From Zoopage sp. CT-All (Eukaryota > Zoopagomycota > Zoopagomycetes > Zoopagales > Zoopagaceae): DNA of 54,260 nt. The position numbers and the translations under genes were made by a program. Numbering within the stretch: position 1 is the first letter of the stretch; the number at the start of each line of letters is the position of its first letter. Location: NCBI GenBank assembly GCA_004114245.1, contig QZWS01000006.1, positions 1-54,260 on the forward strand. The letters run 5' to 3'. Of this stretch, positions 40,671-49,566 are shown piece after piece. The notes under the pieces were generated by a model. It saw nothing but the letters and a program-made list of their open reading frames with translations. It searched no databases and was not told the origin of the DNA.

Positions 40671-42353
40671 GGCATGCATTCATCCGCTCTATTGGCAATG
40701 GTTAATGTCTCTTGCAGCGTCGGGACGCACCGCGCGAACGACGCATTCCTTGGCGATCTGCTCGCTTCGCCCTGGTCCGTCCTCTGTCCACTGCTCCACG
40801 GCCACCCCCTCCTGCGCCAGTCCCCCGCCTCTGCTTCCCTCGTCTGGCTCTCCCACGACGAGCTCTTCCCATTCCTCGGAAACCCGTTCCTCGATCCGCC
40901 GCCAACCGCAACACACGACACCGATCCCGCAACCGTCTCGCTCGTGCTCCTCGGCGTCGAAGAGTCGCTCGATCCCATCGACGGCGGCGACGTCATCACC
41001 TGTGCACGCTGGGCCGTGGATGTCGGTGATTTGTTCGACACGGAAGAGCACTTCCGGTCGTGGCTGGAGCTGGAGGTGCTCTCCAAGGATGGCGTTGCAT
41101 TTGTCGAACCCCGTCCCGCAGTGTTTACGCTTCCGCCGCAAGAAGCAGCCTACTTTGCCCAGGCACGGTCGGTGCTCGAGTGGAACGCGGTGCATCGCTT
41201 CTGCTCGGCGTGTGGTCGCGCCACTGTGTCTGCCGAGGCCGGCTACAAGCGGGTGTGTCCCATTGCCCCGCCACGCCTAGGAGACGTGTCAGACGACGAT
41301 GAGGACGACTTGGCCGACGAAGGCCATCCGCAGTGCCCCACTCATGCCACTGGTCCCTCCGCCATTCGAAACATCTCCTACCCACGCACCGACCCGGTCG
41401 TGATTGCATGCGTCGTCTCTGCCGACCGCCGCCGCATCCTCCTCGGCCGAAAGCCGTCCTGGCCCGCCGGTGTCTATTCCTGCCTCGCTGGATTTGTGGA
41501 GCCTGGTGAGTCGATCGAGGAGGCCGTGCGTCGCGAGGTCCGCGAGGAGTCGTCTGTTCTGGTGGGGGATATTCGATATCACTCCTCCCAGCCCTGGCCA
41601 TTTCCCAACTCGCTCATGATTGGCTGCATTGCGTTTGCCGAGCGCGAGGTTGTGCGCATCGAGGACGATGAGCTGGAGGACGCGCGATGGTTTACGCACG
41701 ACGAGGTGACGTTTGCGCTGCGCCATGGATCGCACGGGCTTGGCTCATCGTCATCAACGCATGTGAGGACACCATCGATAGTGCTGCGCCTGCCGCCCGA
41801 GACCGCCATTGCAAACACGCTGATTCGGGCGTGGGCGTACGATGTGGACGGGCGGATGGGCATCGGAGCACCTTCCTCGCGGCCGTCGAGTCCATTGCCC
41901 AAGCTAGTCGTGGTCACCGACGGTCTGCATGGATATGGCGCAGATGGCAGTAGTGCCATGTCGGCGGGAGCAGGCGTTACGAGCAGCCGTAACAGGACGG
42001 TGGCAGAGTTGCTGATCAAGCACGGCCATGGCAATAGCCCGGGTGGCGCCAAGGGCGGGTATGTGGGCGGAGTCAGTGATGCTGGAGAGCAGGCGGATGC
42101 TGAGGAAACCGTTGACGAGGTGCCCAGGATGGTGCCAGCAGGTGCTCTGGGCGGCATGCAGGCGGTGGTGGCGAGGCGTGTCTCGAATGCGAGCGCAACG
42201 CACGTGTCGTCGGGACAACGTCGACAACGCAAGGAGAACGACCATGGCGGGAGTGAGGCGGATGCTGAGGAGACACTGGACGAGGACAGCACTGCAAAGG
42301 GCGCCAAGGAGCGCGGGCATTCCAGACGGGGTGCAGGCACGTCCAAGATGTGA
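40671..42353 (+). CDS. NPY1: NADH pyrophosphatase, NUDT12/Npy1-like, with long C-terminal extension
   Basis: From the ATG at 40671 (560 residues); 40698 is an alternative. An N-terminal NUDIX-like region leads to a zinc ribbon (RFCSACGRATVSAEAGYK), interrupted by an acidic insert (SDDDEDDLADE) before SYPRTDPVVI. The Nudix box is GFVEPGESIEEAVRREVREE, and the NADH-specific SQPWPFPNSLMIG follows. After the catalytic domain comes an unusual ~170-residue acidic/Gly/Ser tail. The C-terminus is SKM, a PTS1-like peroxisomal signal. Family knowledge: Npy1/NUDT12 cleaves NADH to NMNH and AMP, mostly in peroxisomes. The insert in the zinc ribbon and the long tail are unusual for the family. Confidence 0.85.
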   Translation, partial: GMHSSALLAMVNVSCSVGTHRANDAFLGDLLASPWSVLCPLLHGHPLLRQSPASASLVWLSHDELFPFLGNPFLDPPPTATHDTDPATVSLVLLGVEESLDPIDGGDVITCARWAVDVGDLFDTEEHFRSWLELEVLSKDGVAFVEPRPAVFTLPPQEAAYFAQARSVLEWNAVHRFCSACGRATVSAEAGYKRVCPIAPPRLGDVSDDDEDDLADEGHPQCPTHATGPSAIRNISYPRTDPVVIACVVSADRRRILLGRKPSWPAGVYSCLAGFVEPGESIEEAVRREVREESSVLVGDIRYHSSQPWPFPNSLMIGCIAFAEREVVRIEDDELEDARWFTHDEVTFALRHGSHGLGSSSSTHVRTPSIVLRLPPETAIANTLIRAWAYDVDGRMGIGAPSSRPSSPLPKLVVVTDGLHGYGADGSSAMSAGAGVTSSRNRTVAELLIKHGHGNSPGGAKGGYVGGVSDAGEQADAEETVDEVPRMVPAGALGGMQAVVARRVSNASATHVSSGQRRQRKENDHGGSEADAEETLDEDSTAKGAKERGHSRRGAGTSKM

Positions 42354-42452
42354 GACTATATTTCTTGTACAACAAGATGTGATGGAAAACGCTGATTGAA
42401 TGGGTGAAAAACGTTGATTCAATGGTTCGAAATATCACTTCCACTGTTGCTG

Positions 42453-42764
42453 CTATTGCCGCGCCCATCGCTGTTGGTGAACGACGGGCGACACGGCCTG
42501 GACGGGGGTGACGGGCGTGACACTCCACCAATTATTCGCAAGCCCAGCGCCACCGCCCTCAGTCACTGGCATGCTCCACCAGTTTAACGAGACACCGCCG
42601 CCCCATGATGCCTGCTGGCGATTGCCGTCCCACGACCGGCTATCGTCGGGCCACGAGTGCCAAGGCAGGGGGGAAGCAGATGCAAAGGGGGAGAGAGAAA
42701 CAAGAAGCAGGAGAGCAGCGATGGCCTGTATAACAGTAGCAGAAAATAGAGTGGAGGAGTGCAT
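42453..42764 (-). CDS. Small secreted Trp-rich protein, unknown (family member 2)
   Basis: 103 residues from the ATG at 42764, with a strong signal peptide (LFSATVIQAIAALLLLVSLS, then PFASASPLPW). The mature part is Trp-rich: WHSWPDD, SLNWWSMPVTEG and ANNWWSVTPVTP. SP-[LV]-PW after the cleavage site and N-x-WW-S are shared with the protein at 48419-48625. It is convergent with the Nudix gene. No family recognised. Confidence 0.6.
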   Translation of the reverse strand: MHSSTLFSATVIQAIAALLLLVSLSPFASASPLPWHSWPDDSRSWDGNRQQASWGGGVSLNWWSMPVTEGGGAGLANNWWSVTPVTPVQAVSPVVHQQRWARQ

Positions 42765-43344
42765 AGGAAAGAAGGGGCGGCGGATAGAGGTGGTGGAGGA
42801 GAGGGGATGGAGTCGCACGGAGGAGAAGTAACCACGTTGTGACTTGCGAGCGCTGCTGGAAAGACGATGCGAGTTTGGACGGATCGGGAGATTGCCGATC
42901 TGATCAGCTAGAGCGATTCAATTAATCAAATATTGCAATCACTTGGATGGTTCAAAAAGGGTCTGCCATGGCCACTTTCACTCAGAGTGCTGGTCTTACA
43001 TCTATTGTAGAAACAGCAGTAAAGTCAATTCATAACAGTTTAAAGAATTTCTCATATATACAAAATTATTCTATAAAATAGCCTAGCATGATTATTTATA
43101 ATCTATGGTTGCTTCACATACTACAGATAGTATTGTTGAAAAAAGACTGTACGTATAGTATATAATAAAGAAATACTAGAATAAATGCAGAAGTACCAGT
43201 TCTAATAATATGAGATAGTTAAACAATATGCTATATACGAGCTATATTGATTATTATACCTGCATAGGTCTAAGAGCCCAGGGGTATACTAGGACAAGAA
43301 GGAGTATGCATATAATTATATGATGTGAGTAGCAGGGGGTTGCA

Positions 43345-43586
43345 GTAGTCTTTTTTCTCTGTCTTCTGCACTGCAAATACATTAGGCTGCCATTGATCCC
43401 TTGGCACTAGTGTAAACAGCATAAATACCAGAGATCTCATCATAGCATGTAGTCAATATAGCCAACCCTTATACATTACATGTTATGCCACCCAGGCCTG
43501 GGGGCCCAGGGGCAGGCAGGATGTTAGGGATATATGAGGAGGGCGGTATAAAGTGTGTGGATTGCACAAAAAAGACACTAGACTGC
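43345..43586. mobile_element. MITE-like element, GYAGTC termini (copy C)
   Basis: The left end is GTAGTCTTTTTTCTCTGTCT; the right end, read inward on the minus strand, is GCAGTCTAGTGTCTTTTTTG. The arms are alike but imperfect, about 25 bp. No clean TA flanks are left. There is no coding potential. It is grouped with the elements at 1.6-2.1 kb by the terminal motif. Confidence 0.35.
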
Positions 43587-43645
43587 TCTACCAGGGATAC
43601 CATTGTAACAGTGCAAAGGCAAGGTGGTACAGCAGTAGAAAAGTA

Positions 43646-43831
43646 GCAGTCTCTTTTCTGATACATTAAGTTCCACAAGACTTACTCTGCACTACACCAC
43701 AGGCAAGGTGGTAGTGATGGTGTAAGGCCACAGAAGGCAAAGGGGGAGTCTCAGGGTGCTAAGATGTATTGGCCAGGTACTTGTGTTGGCTGGATGAAGA
43801 AAAGAGAGCCGTCACTCTGTCTCTAGACTGC
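43646..43831. mobile_element. MITE-like element, GYAGTC termini (copy D)
   Basis: After a TA (43644-43645) comes GCAGTCTCTTTTCTGATACA, then TTAAGTTCCACA, the reverse complement of a piece of copy B at 1763-1785. The right end, read inward, is GCAGTCTAGAGACAGAGTGA. The match to copy B over about 35 bp is the best evidence that these elements are one family. Confidence 0.45.
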
Positions 43832-43920
43832 AGGCCTAATAGATGGCATCTGGGGCAGTAAAGCAGGAAGTGGAGCTAATGAAATGCATTATTGAAATGC
43901 ACTTGCGCAACCTCTTTTGA

Positions 43921-43971
43921 GCCATTCCAGTTCCATTCTGATAAATGATCAGAATGGGAATGGAATGGGAA
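43921..43971. repeat. Hairpin-forming inverted repeat
   Basis: The left arm CCATTCCAGTTCCATTCTGA pairs with the right arm TCAGAATGGGAATGGAATGG (43952-43971) with only a few mismatches around an AT-rich loop. The sequence is unlike the GYAGTC elements. It sits next to the decayed LTR copy. Confidence 0.55.
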
Positions 43972-43992
43972 CAGAATGACTTTGCACAAACA

Positions 43993-44090
43993 CCCTATTA
44001 CATTATTACCTTGATAACATCATTGTTTTTCTAGGTTCTGTTAAGTTCTAGGCTGTTGAGACTGACTAAGCCATCACTCTTATTATAACA
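43993..44090 (-). mobile_element. Truncated, mutated LTR (copy B)
   Basis: Read on the minus strand from 44090, this begins TGTTATAATAAGAG and aligns over about 98 bp with the start of the LTR at 16428. By hand I count about 19 substitutions, of which about 16 are C-to-T or G-to-A in this copy; about half fall at CpA/TpG sites and about a quarter at CpG. The remainder of the LTR is missing here. It lies about 95 bp upstream of the double-kinase ATG. Confidence 0.65.
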
Positions 44091-44184
44091 TCCTTTTCCA
44101 TAAAACACTTTATGCATAAACTCCTTTTGTCAGCATCCTCGTTGCGAGCAATTTAGTAAGCTAGTCACCCGACACCGTCAACCG

Positions 44185-47100
44185 ATGAAATATGTGACTG
44201 CACCGCCCGCCAACAACAAAGAAAACCCAGCAATGAAATCGCGCAGTGCTCTAGCCGCCGCCGTCTCCTATTTCGGAGTCGTCCATGTCGTGCTGGCGTC
44301 TGGCTCAACTTCGCCAAGTTCTACTGGCACTGCGTCGCCATCAACCCGTCCTTCTGGATCTCCACTTGCCCCCATCCTGAAATTCGAATCCGAGTCGGCT
44401 CCCAGCATACCTCCAAGGGCAGTACCAATGTCCGGCAAAAGGATACCGCCAGCTTCACCCTTCACTCTAAAGTCATCGGGCCAAATCCATGCCGAGCATG
44501 CAGCCCCATCGATCATTCCAGAACATCCGTCGCATAACGATTGGATATATTTCTCTCCTCCTACCGAATCGTCCAAAATGCCGTCTACTTCAATACTGCA
44601 GAGGTCTCCGGCGAAGATATATAATATTCCATACTGTTCTGTCCCTTCACAGCCGCGTGAGCCCACATTCCACACCATTTTTCCGTATTTCGTGGAAGCT
44701 GCAAAGAGACTTTACAAAATCTTTCCCATGCGAGTGCATAGCCAACTTCTTGCAGTACTGGATCAAGCGTTGTTTGAAGTGGATTCTCAGAAGCTATCGC
44801 AGCAAGAAGCGGTGGTGCAGCAGAGTACTTTGCGTTGGTTGAAAGGCGCTGATCAGGCACCATATTATTCGGGTTTGGTCGACCAAGGCTTGCATGCAGG
44901 CAAGGTTTCAAATGGCGACGCTGCGAAGTGTGAATTCAACGAGTGGACAATTGGCAGCCCTCTTGGAATTGGATTTTTCAGCCAAGTCTATGCTTGCAAG
45001 AAGCATGATACGATTGGCGCAATGAAGCTAATCTCACGCATTTGGCCAATACATACCCTGGGGGCAGAATTCAAGCAAGCGACGATCCTAGCAGCCTCTG
45101 AGTTTGAACGCGAAGTTGCTATCTACAAAGTATGCATTTTCGCTCTGAATTTCATATGCTTCCAGGTTATTGTAGTTGGCTGCTGCAACGAGCGAGTATG
45201 TGCTGCCGTTGTTGGATGTGATCCGTTGCAACCCCGAGCACCATATAATGGTGACCGCCATAGCCGATATGAATCTTAAGACATATATCAAGCGGCAGCC
45301 TCAAAGGGGACTGGGTGAGATGGTCGCCCTTCACTGGTTTCGGCAGATTGCGCATGGCATTGGGCAACTCTACAATCGCGCTGGCATCGTCCACAATGAC
45401 ATTAAAGCGACCAATATCCTTCTTGTCGGTCTCTCCAGCCCAAATCTGCTCCACACCCGTGCCACGATTGCCGATTTCGGCAGGTCGATACTCATTCATT
45501 ATGATCCGATTGAGTTACAGATTCGCACATGTGGCGAGCGCTATCTGCACCCACCCGAACAAGTCAATCAGTTTTATGGTCCCGTTTCACTAGAAATGCG
45601 CAGCACGTTCCAACTCGGCATCTTGTTGTACGAGATGCTCCATGGGGAGTATCCGTATCGTGCTCCAGAGGGCCATGTTGCTTTTGCGGGCGATGGCAGG
45701 TCCCAGTTCCGCGCAGACCTGAGTGTAGGAGTGGTGGATTTGCTTATGCGTCTGCTCTGGCCGGATCCGCTCTATCGCTTAAACTTTGAACAGCTTTCTG
45801 CGCATCCAGTGATATGGGGTTTGAACGGTCCAGATATCTTACTGGAGTATGCCCAAATGTTTGGCTTTCCACGCATGTCTCGGGAGGCGAAGAATATTTC
45901 CGCATGGACGCCAGGAATTTCATTTTCACCAGAGACTATGCAGTCATTATTGGGAAGCAGGACGTCATTAGCCCGTCCTTCTGGATCTCCACTTGCCCCC
46001 ATCCTGCCATTCGAATCCGAGTCGGCTCCCAGCATACCTCCAAAGGCAGTACCAATGTCCGGCGAAGGGATACCGCCAGCTTCACCCTTCACTCTAAAGT
46101 CATCGGGCCAAATCCATGCCGAGCACACAGCCCCATCGATCACTTCATACCTGTATGATGATCTTGGTATCGACGCGTCCAAAATATCCTCCACTTCAAT
46201 ACTGCAGAGGTTTCCGGCGAAGATGTCCAATAATCCAGACTTTTCCGTCCCTTCACAGCCGCGTGAACCCACATACCGCACCAGTGCTCCGCATTTCGTA
46301 GATGCTGCAAGGAAACTTTACAAAATCTTTCCCATGCCAGCGTATAGCCAACTTCTTCCAGTGCTGGATCAAGCGTTGTTTGAAGTGGATTCTCAGGAGC
46401 TATCTCAGCAAGAAGCGGTGGTGCAGCAGAGCAAATTGCGTTGGTTGAAAGGCGCTGATCAGGCATCATATTATTCGGGTCTGGTCGACCAAGGCTTGCA
46501 TGCAGGCAGCGTTTTAGATGATGACACTGCGAAGTGTAAATTCAACGAGTGGATAGTTGGCGAAATTATTGGAATTGGATCTTGCAGCAAAGTCTATGCT
46601 TGCAAGAAGCATGATACGATTGGCGCAATGAAGCTAATCTCACGCATTTGGCCAATACATACCCTGGGGGCAGAATTCAAGCAAGCGACGATCCTAGCAG
46701 CCTCTGAGTTTGAACGCGAAGTTGCTATCTACAAAGTATGCATTTTCGCTCTGAATTTCATATGCTTCCAGGTTATTGTAGTTGGCTGTTGCAACGAGCG
46801 AGTATGTGCTGCCGTTGTTGGATGTGATCCGTTGCAATCCCGAGCACCATATAATGGTGACCGCCATAGCCGATATGGATCTTAAGACATATATCAAGCG
46901 GCAGCCTCAAAGGGAACTGGGTGAGATGGTCGCCCTTCACTGGTTTCGGCAGATTGCGCATGGCATTGGGCAACTCTACAATCGCGCTGGCATCGTCCAC
47001 AATGACATTAAAGCGACCAATATCCTTCTTGTCGGTCTCTCCAGCCCAAATCTGCTCCACACCCGTGCCACGATTGCCGATTTCGGCAGGTCGATACTCA

Positions 47101-47567
47101 TTCATTATGATCCGATTGAGTTACAGATTCGCACATGTGGCGAGCGCTATCTGCACCCACCCGAACAAGTCAATCAGTTTTATGGTCCCGTTTCACTAGA
47201 AATGCGCAGCACGTTCCAACTCGGCATCTTGTTGTACGAGATGCTCCATGGGGAGTATCCGTATCGTGCTCCAGAGGGCCATGTTGCTTTTGCGATCGAT
47301 GGCAGGTCCCAATTCCGCGCAGACCTGAGTGTAGGAGTGGTAGATTTGCTTATGCGTCTGCTCTGGCCGGATCCGCTCTATCGCATAAACTTTGAACAGC
47401 TTTTAGTGCATCCAGTGATGCGGGACAGGAGCGGTCCAGGTGACTTGCTGGAGCATGCCCAAATGTTTGGCTTTCCACGCATGTCTCGGGAGACGAAGGA
47501 TAGTTCCGCATGGACGCCAGGAATTCCATTTTCACCGGAGGCTATGCAGTCGTTGGGAATTGAATGA
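44185..47567 (+). CDS. Tandem double protein kinase with possible signal peptide
   Basis: Exons 44185-45129, 45176-46735 and 46782-47567 (two identical 46 nt introns, both phase 0) give 1,096 residues. A signal-like stretch lies after the second Met (MKSRSALAAAVSYFGVVHVV). Two homologous units follow. Each has a Ser/Pro-rich region, a helical segment (ALFEVDSQ, GLVDQGLHAG), a Gly loop (LGIGFFSQVY or IGIGSCSKVY), the lysine GAMKLISR, the catalytic loop IVHNDIKATNILL (HND in place of HRD), IADFGRS and PPEQVNQFYG. The kinase cores are about 99% alike in DNA including the intron, while the upstream parts of the units diverge widely. Key Lys, Asp and DFG are present in both, so activity is plausible. 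I do not recognise the kinase family. The start could be 44185 or 44233. Confidence 0.7.
44347..47567 (+). repeat. Direct tandem repeat of about 1.6 kb within the kinase gene
   Basis: Unit 1 starts at about 44347 and unit 2 at about 45974 with CGTCCTTCTGGATCTCCACT. The offset is 1,627 bp at the beginning and 1,606 bp in the kinase core, so small indels separate them. From about 44998 to 45690 (versus 46604-47296) only about seven differences appear in roughly 690 bp. Outside that tract the copies differ much more, including the Gly loop and the linker to the C-terminus. Confidence 0.85.
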
Positions 47568-47798
47568 TTGGCGATGGAGAAGAGTTATTCGCGGTCAACC
47601 TTTTGAGTGGTGTATGTATATATGCAAAATATCTCATTGGCATAGTGCGGCAACATAGCAGACAAGGCAGTTGCGTGGCAGCCGGATGTGTAAACAAACA
47701 AAAGAAGCAACCATGTGGCCATTTGACTCATCCACCGCCCGCATCGTCACCCTTCGCTTCCTTCCATTCATTCAGTCCTACAGTACATCTCCGCCACC
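47568..47798. other. Intergenic stretch, nothing recognised
   Basis: 230 bp between the double kinase and the next secreted protein gene. I see no gene or repeat. Confidence 0.4.
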
Positions 47799-48296
47799 AT
47801 GCCGTATTTCATTCCCCCGCCGCCTGCCGCCCGCACTGCACCATGGTCCTCATTCGTGCGCACCTTTCTTCCTGCGGCCATTCTCGCCGTCATCCTCCTA
47901 TTTGCCGCCACCACCCACGCCATTCCGGCAACGCCAGTGCCACAGCCACAACTACAACCACAACCACAGCAGCCCTTCATTCTCACGGACGCATATTACG
48001 AGACGAACCTGAACCCGTGGTCGTCCTTTTCCAACAGCAGCACTGCCCTCCCGCCCCTCGACCCGTCCACCGTGCGCCATGCCCGCGTCGACACCGACAG
48101 ACCGTTTGCCGCAATCGACGGCATCAGCGTTCCTGTTCCGGTGCAGCGCGTGCGGCGTCCCAAAGCCGGCAGCGGGAGGAGCGCGGATGCCGTGCCATCG
48201 CCGGGCGAGGTTGTGCGTGTTCCGCTGCGCGCGGAGAAGGATATGGTCGCGAGTCCGGGCGAGTCCGGCCCGGTCACGATAACCAGCTCGCAATAG
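47799..48296 (+). CDS. Putatively secreted or membrane-anchored Pro/Gln-rich protein, unknown
   Basis: 165 residues with a hydrophobic segment near the start (FLPAAILAVILLFAATTHA) after a short PAARTAPW stretch, consistent with a signal peptide or anchor. Next come a Pro/Gln-rich linker (PQPQLQPQPQQP), then YYETNLNPWSSFSNSST and a long unstructured tail. It is followed by another secreted protein gene 122 bp downstream. No domain recognised. Confidence 0.55.
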   Translation: MPYFIPPPPAARTAPWSSFVRTFLPAAILAVILLFAATTHAIPATPVPQPQLQPQPQQPFILTDAYYETNLNPWSSFSNSSTALPPLDPSTVRHARVDTDRPFAAIDGISVPVPVQRVRRPKAGSGRSADAVPSPGEVVRVPLRAEKDMVASPGESGPVTITSSQ

Positions 48297-48418
48297 TGAG
48301 TGCGTGTGTTGTGCAATTGTGCCCTGCTGCCCATCTCTGCCACTCCACCTCTCCGCCTCCTCTCCTATCGCCCTGTCCTACCACCCTCTTGTCTTACCCC
48401 CGCCGTCTTATCTCCGCC

Positions 48419-48625
48419 ATGCACGCCTCAGCCGCCATCATCTCTTCCGTCGCCGCCGTCCTCCTTGCCACTGTCCTCGTCTCCGCCCCCCCTGCCGACG
48501 CATCGCCGGTGCCTTGGGGCAGGAGCAACAACAGCTACTACGACGGCTGGTACGCGGCCCCGTCGCGCAACTACTGGTGGACATCTGCCGCCCAGGATGC
48601 GCAGACTGTGAGCGAGAGCAGGTAG
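48419..48625 (+). CDS. Small secreted Trp-rich protein, unknown (family member 3)
   Basis: 68 residues from the ATG at 48419, with a signal peptide (IISSVAAVLLATVLVSAPPA, then DASPVPW). The mature part is GRSNNSYYDGWYAAPSRNYW followed by WTSAAQDAQT. ASPVPW and N-x-WW match the protein at 42453-42764 (ASPLPW, LNWW). A GTAGG after the last codons could be a splice donor adding a short C-terminal exon, so the end is uncertain. Confidence 0.6.
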   Translation: MHASAAIISSVAAVLLATVLVSAPPADASPVPWGRSNNSYYDGWYAAPSRNYWWTSAAQDAQTVSESR

Positions 48626-48725
48626 GATGGTGACATGGATCCTGCTGCCTCCGATGGCATCGCTGAGCGGTTCCCCACAGCTGTCTTGATGTCCTGCTAA
48701 TGCACTTGTGATGTGTGCCATCCGC

Positions 48726-49270
48726 CTATTGCACTCCTGCATTCATGTCATGCGCGGATGCCTCGGCAAGCACGTAGTACACCACCGTGGATTCGCCATC
48801 CACCACCCCCAGCGTCAATTCCAACTCGCCCCCATCCGCGCCGCCCCTGTGCCTTCCAAGCGTTAGTGCTGTGGCGGATGCAATGTCATTCGTCCTACTC
48901 GCTGAGCGCGGCTGTTGATAGGGCACATCGGGTATCATGGAACAAAGATGCAAGCGTTGTCGGGGTAAACATCTCGCCAAGTCGCATCGGCACATAGATT
49001 CGTCTCCTCTCCGCCGTGTCCTCCTTCTATGGGTTGCCCCGTTGAGTCCAATGCAGGGTGGAGACCGCGGAACGCTACATTGCCTGGGTCTGGGCCGAGG
49101 AGGATGCAGCGCCGCGAGTCCGGGCTATCGGCACCACCAATCCAGTGGACCTCGACACCACCCGCGCTGCTTGCTAGATAATTCTAGTGCAAAGACGGTG
49201 TGCGGAGGCGCATGCCGGCATCGAGATTCGCACGCACAGTCCGCGCAGCAAAATCCAGCTGCATGTCCAT
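48726..49270 (-). CDS. SEN15: tRNA-splicing endonuclease subunit Sen15
   Basis: Reconstructed by splicing; about 145-150 residues. Parts in order: MDMQLDFAARTV, GVEVHWIGGADSPDSRRCIL, an exon with RIYVPMRLGEMFTPTTLASL, then NDIASATALTLG and the family signature GVVDGESTVVYYVL near the C-terminus (compare D-S-D-S-T-x-V-Y-Y in Sen15). Introns: about 49233-49174 (uncertain), one after the GPDPGN exon (GTAGCG...CATAG), and a 48 nt intron (GTTCC...GAGTAG) before TNDIAS. Family knowledge: Sen15 is a structural subunit of the complex that cuts tRNA introns. The start lies 20 bp from the DPM3 stop on the same strand. Confidence 0.75.
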
Positions 49271-49290
49271 CGCAAACAGACAAGCACCAT

Positions 49291-49566
49291 CTACGCATCC
49301 AAATTCATTTGTGCCCCCAGCTCCTCCCGCGCCTTGGCCACCTCGCCCATTAGCTCCGCATACGCCTCGGGACAGTCTCGGAATCGCACCAGGGACCAGC
49401 CAATGGAGCCGAGTGCGTACGAGCCAAACCACACGAGGAGGGTGGTGGGCAGCACCGGGACAATGTCCGTGGACCAAGGCGCGGGGAGCGGCGCATAGCG
49501 CAGGACGACTATCCAGGCGGTGAATAGCGCGAGAAGCAGGCCGAGGTGGGAGGCGGCCTTGGTCAT
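49291..49566 (-). CDS. DPM3: Dolichol-phosphate mannose synthase subunit 3
   Basis: 91 residues starting MTKAASHLGLLLALFTAWIV, with two transmembrane helices and the DPM3 C-terminal part: SYALGSIGWSLVRFRDCPEA and YAELMGEVAKAREELGAQ. Length and the F-x-D-C motif fit the family. The frame is open upstream, but the conserved MTK start decides the choice. Family knowledge: DPM3 tethers catalytic DPM1 to the ER membrane through its C-terminal coiled coil. Its ATG overlaps an ATG on the other strand at 49565. Confidence 0.9.
   Translation of the reverse strand: MTKAASHLGLLLALFTAWIVVLRYAPLPAPWSTDIVPVLPTTLLVWFGSYALGSIGWSLVRFRDCPEAYAELMGEVAKAREELGAQMNLDA

Larger units (their letters stand above)
42840..43990. 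other. AT-rich island with repeat relics, no gene
   Basis: A 1.1 kb stretch of low GC between the secreted protein gene and the double kinase. It contains two inverted-repeat elements (separate entries) and a hairpin at 43921-43971. Short frames, such as one on the minus strand at 43469-43678, cut across these elements and are not credible genes. Confidence 0.7.
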
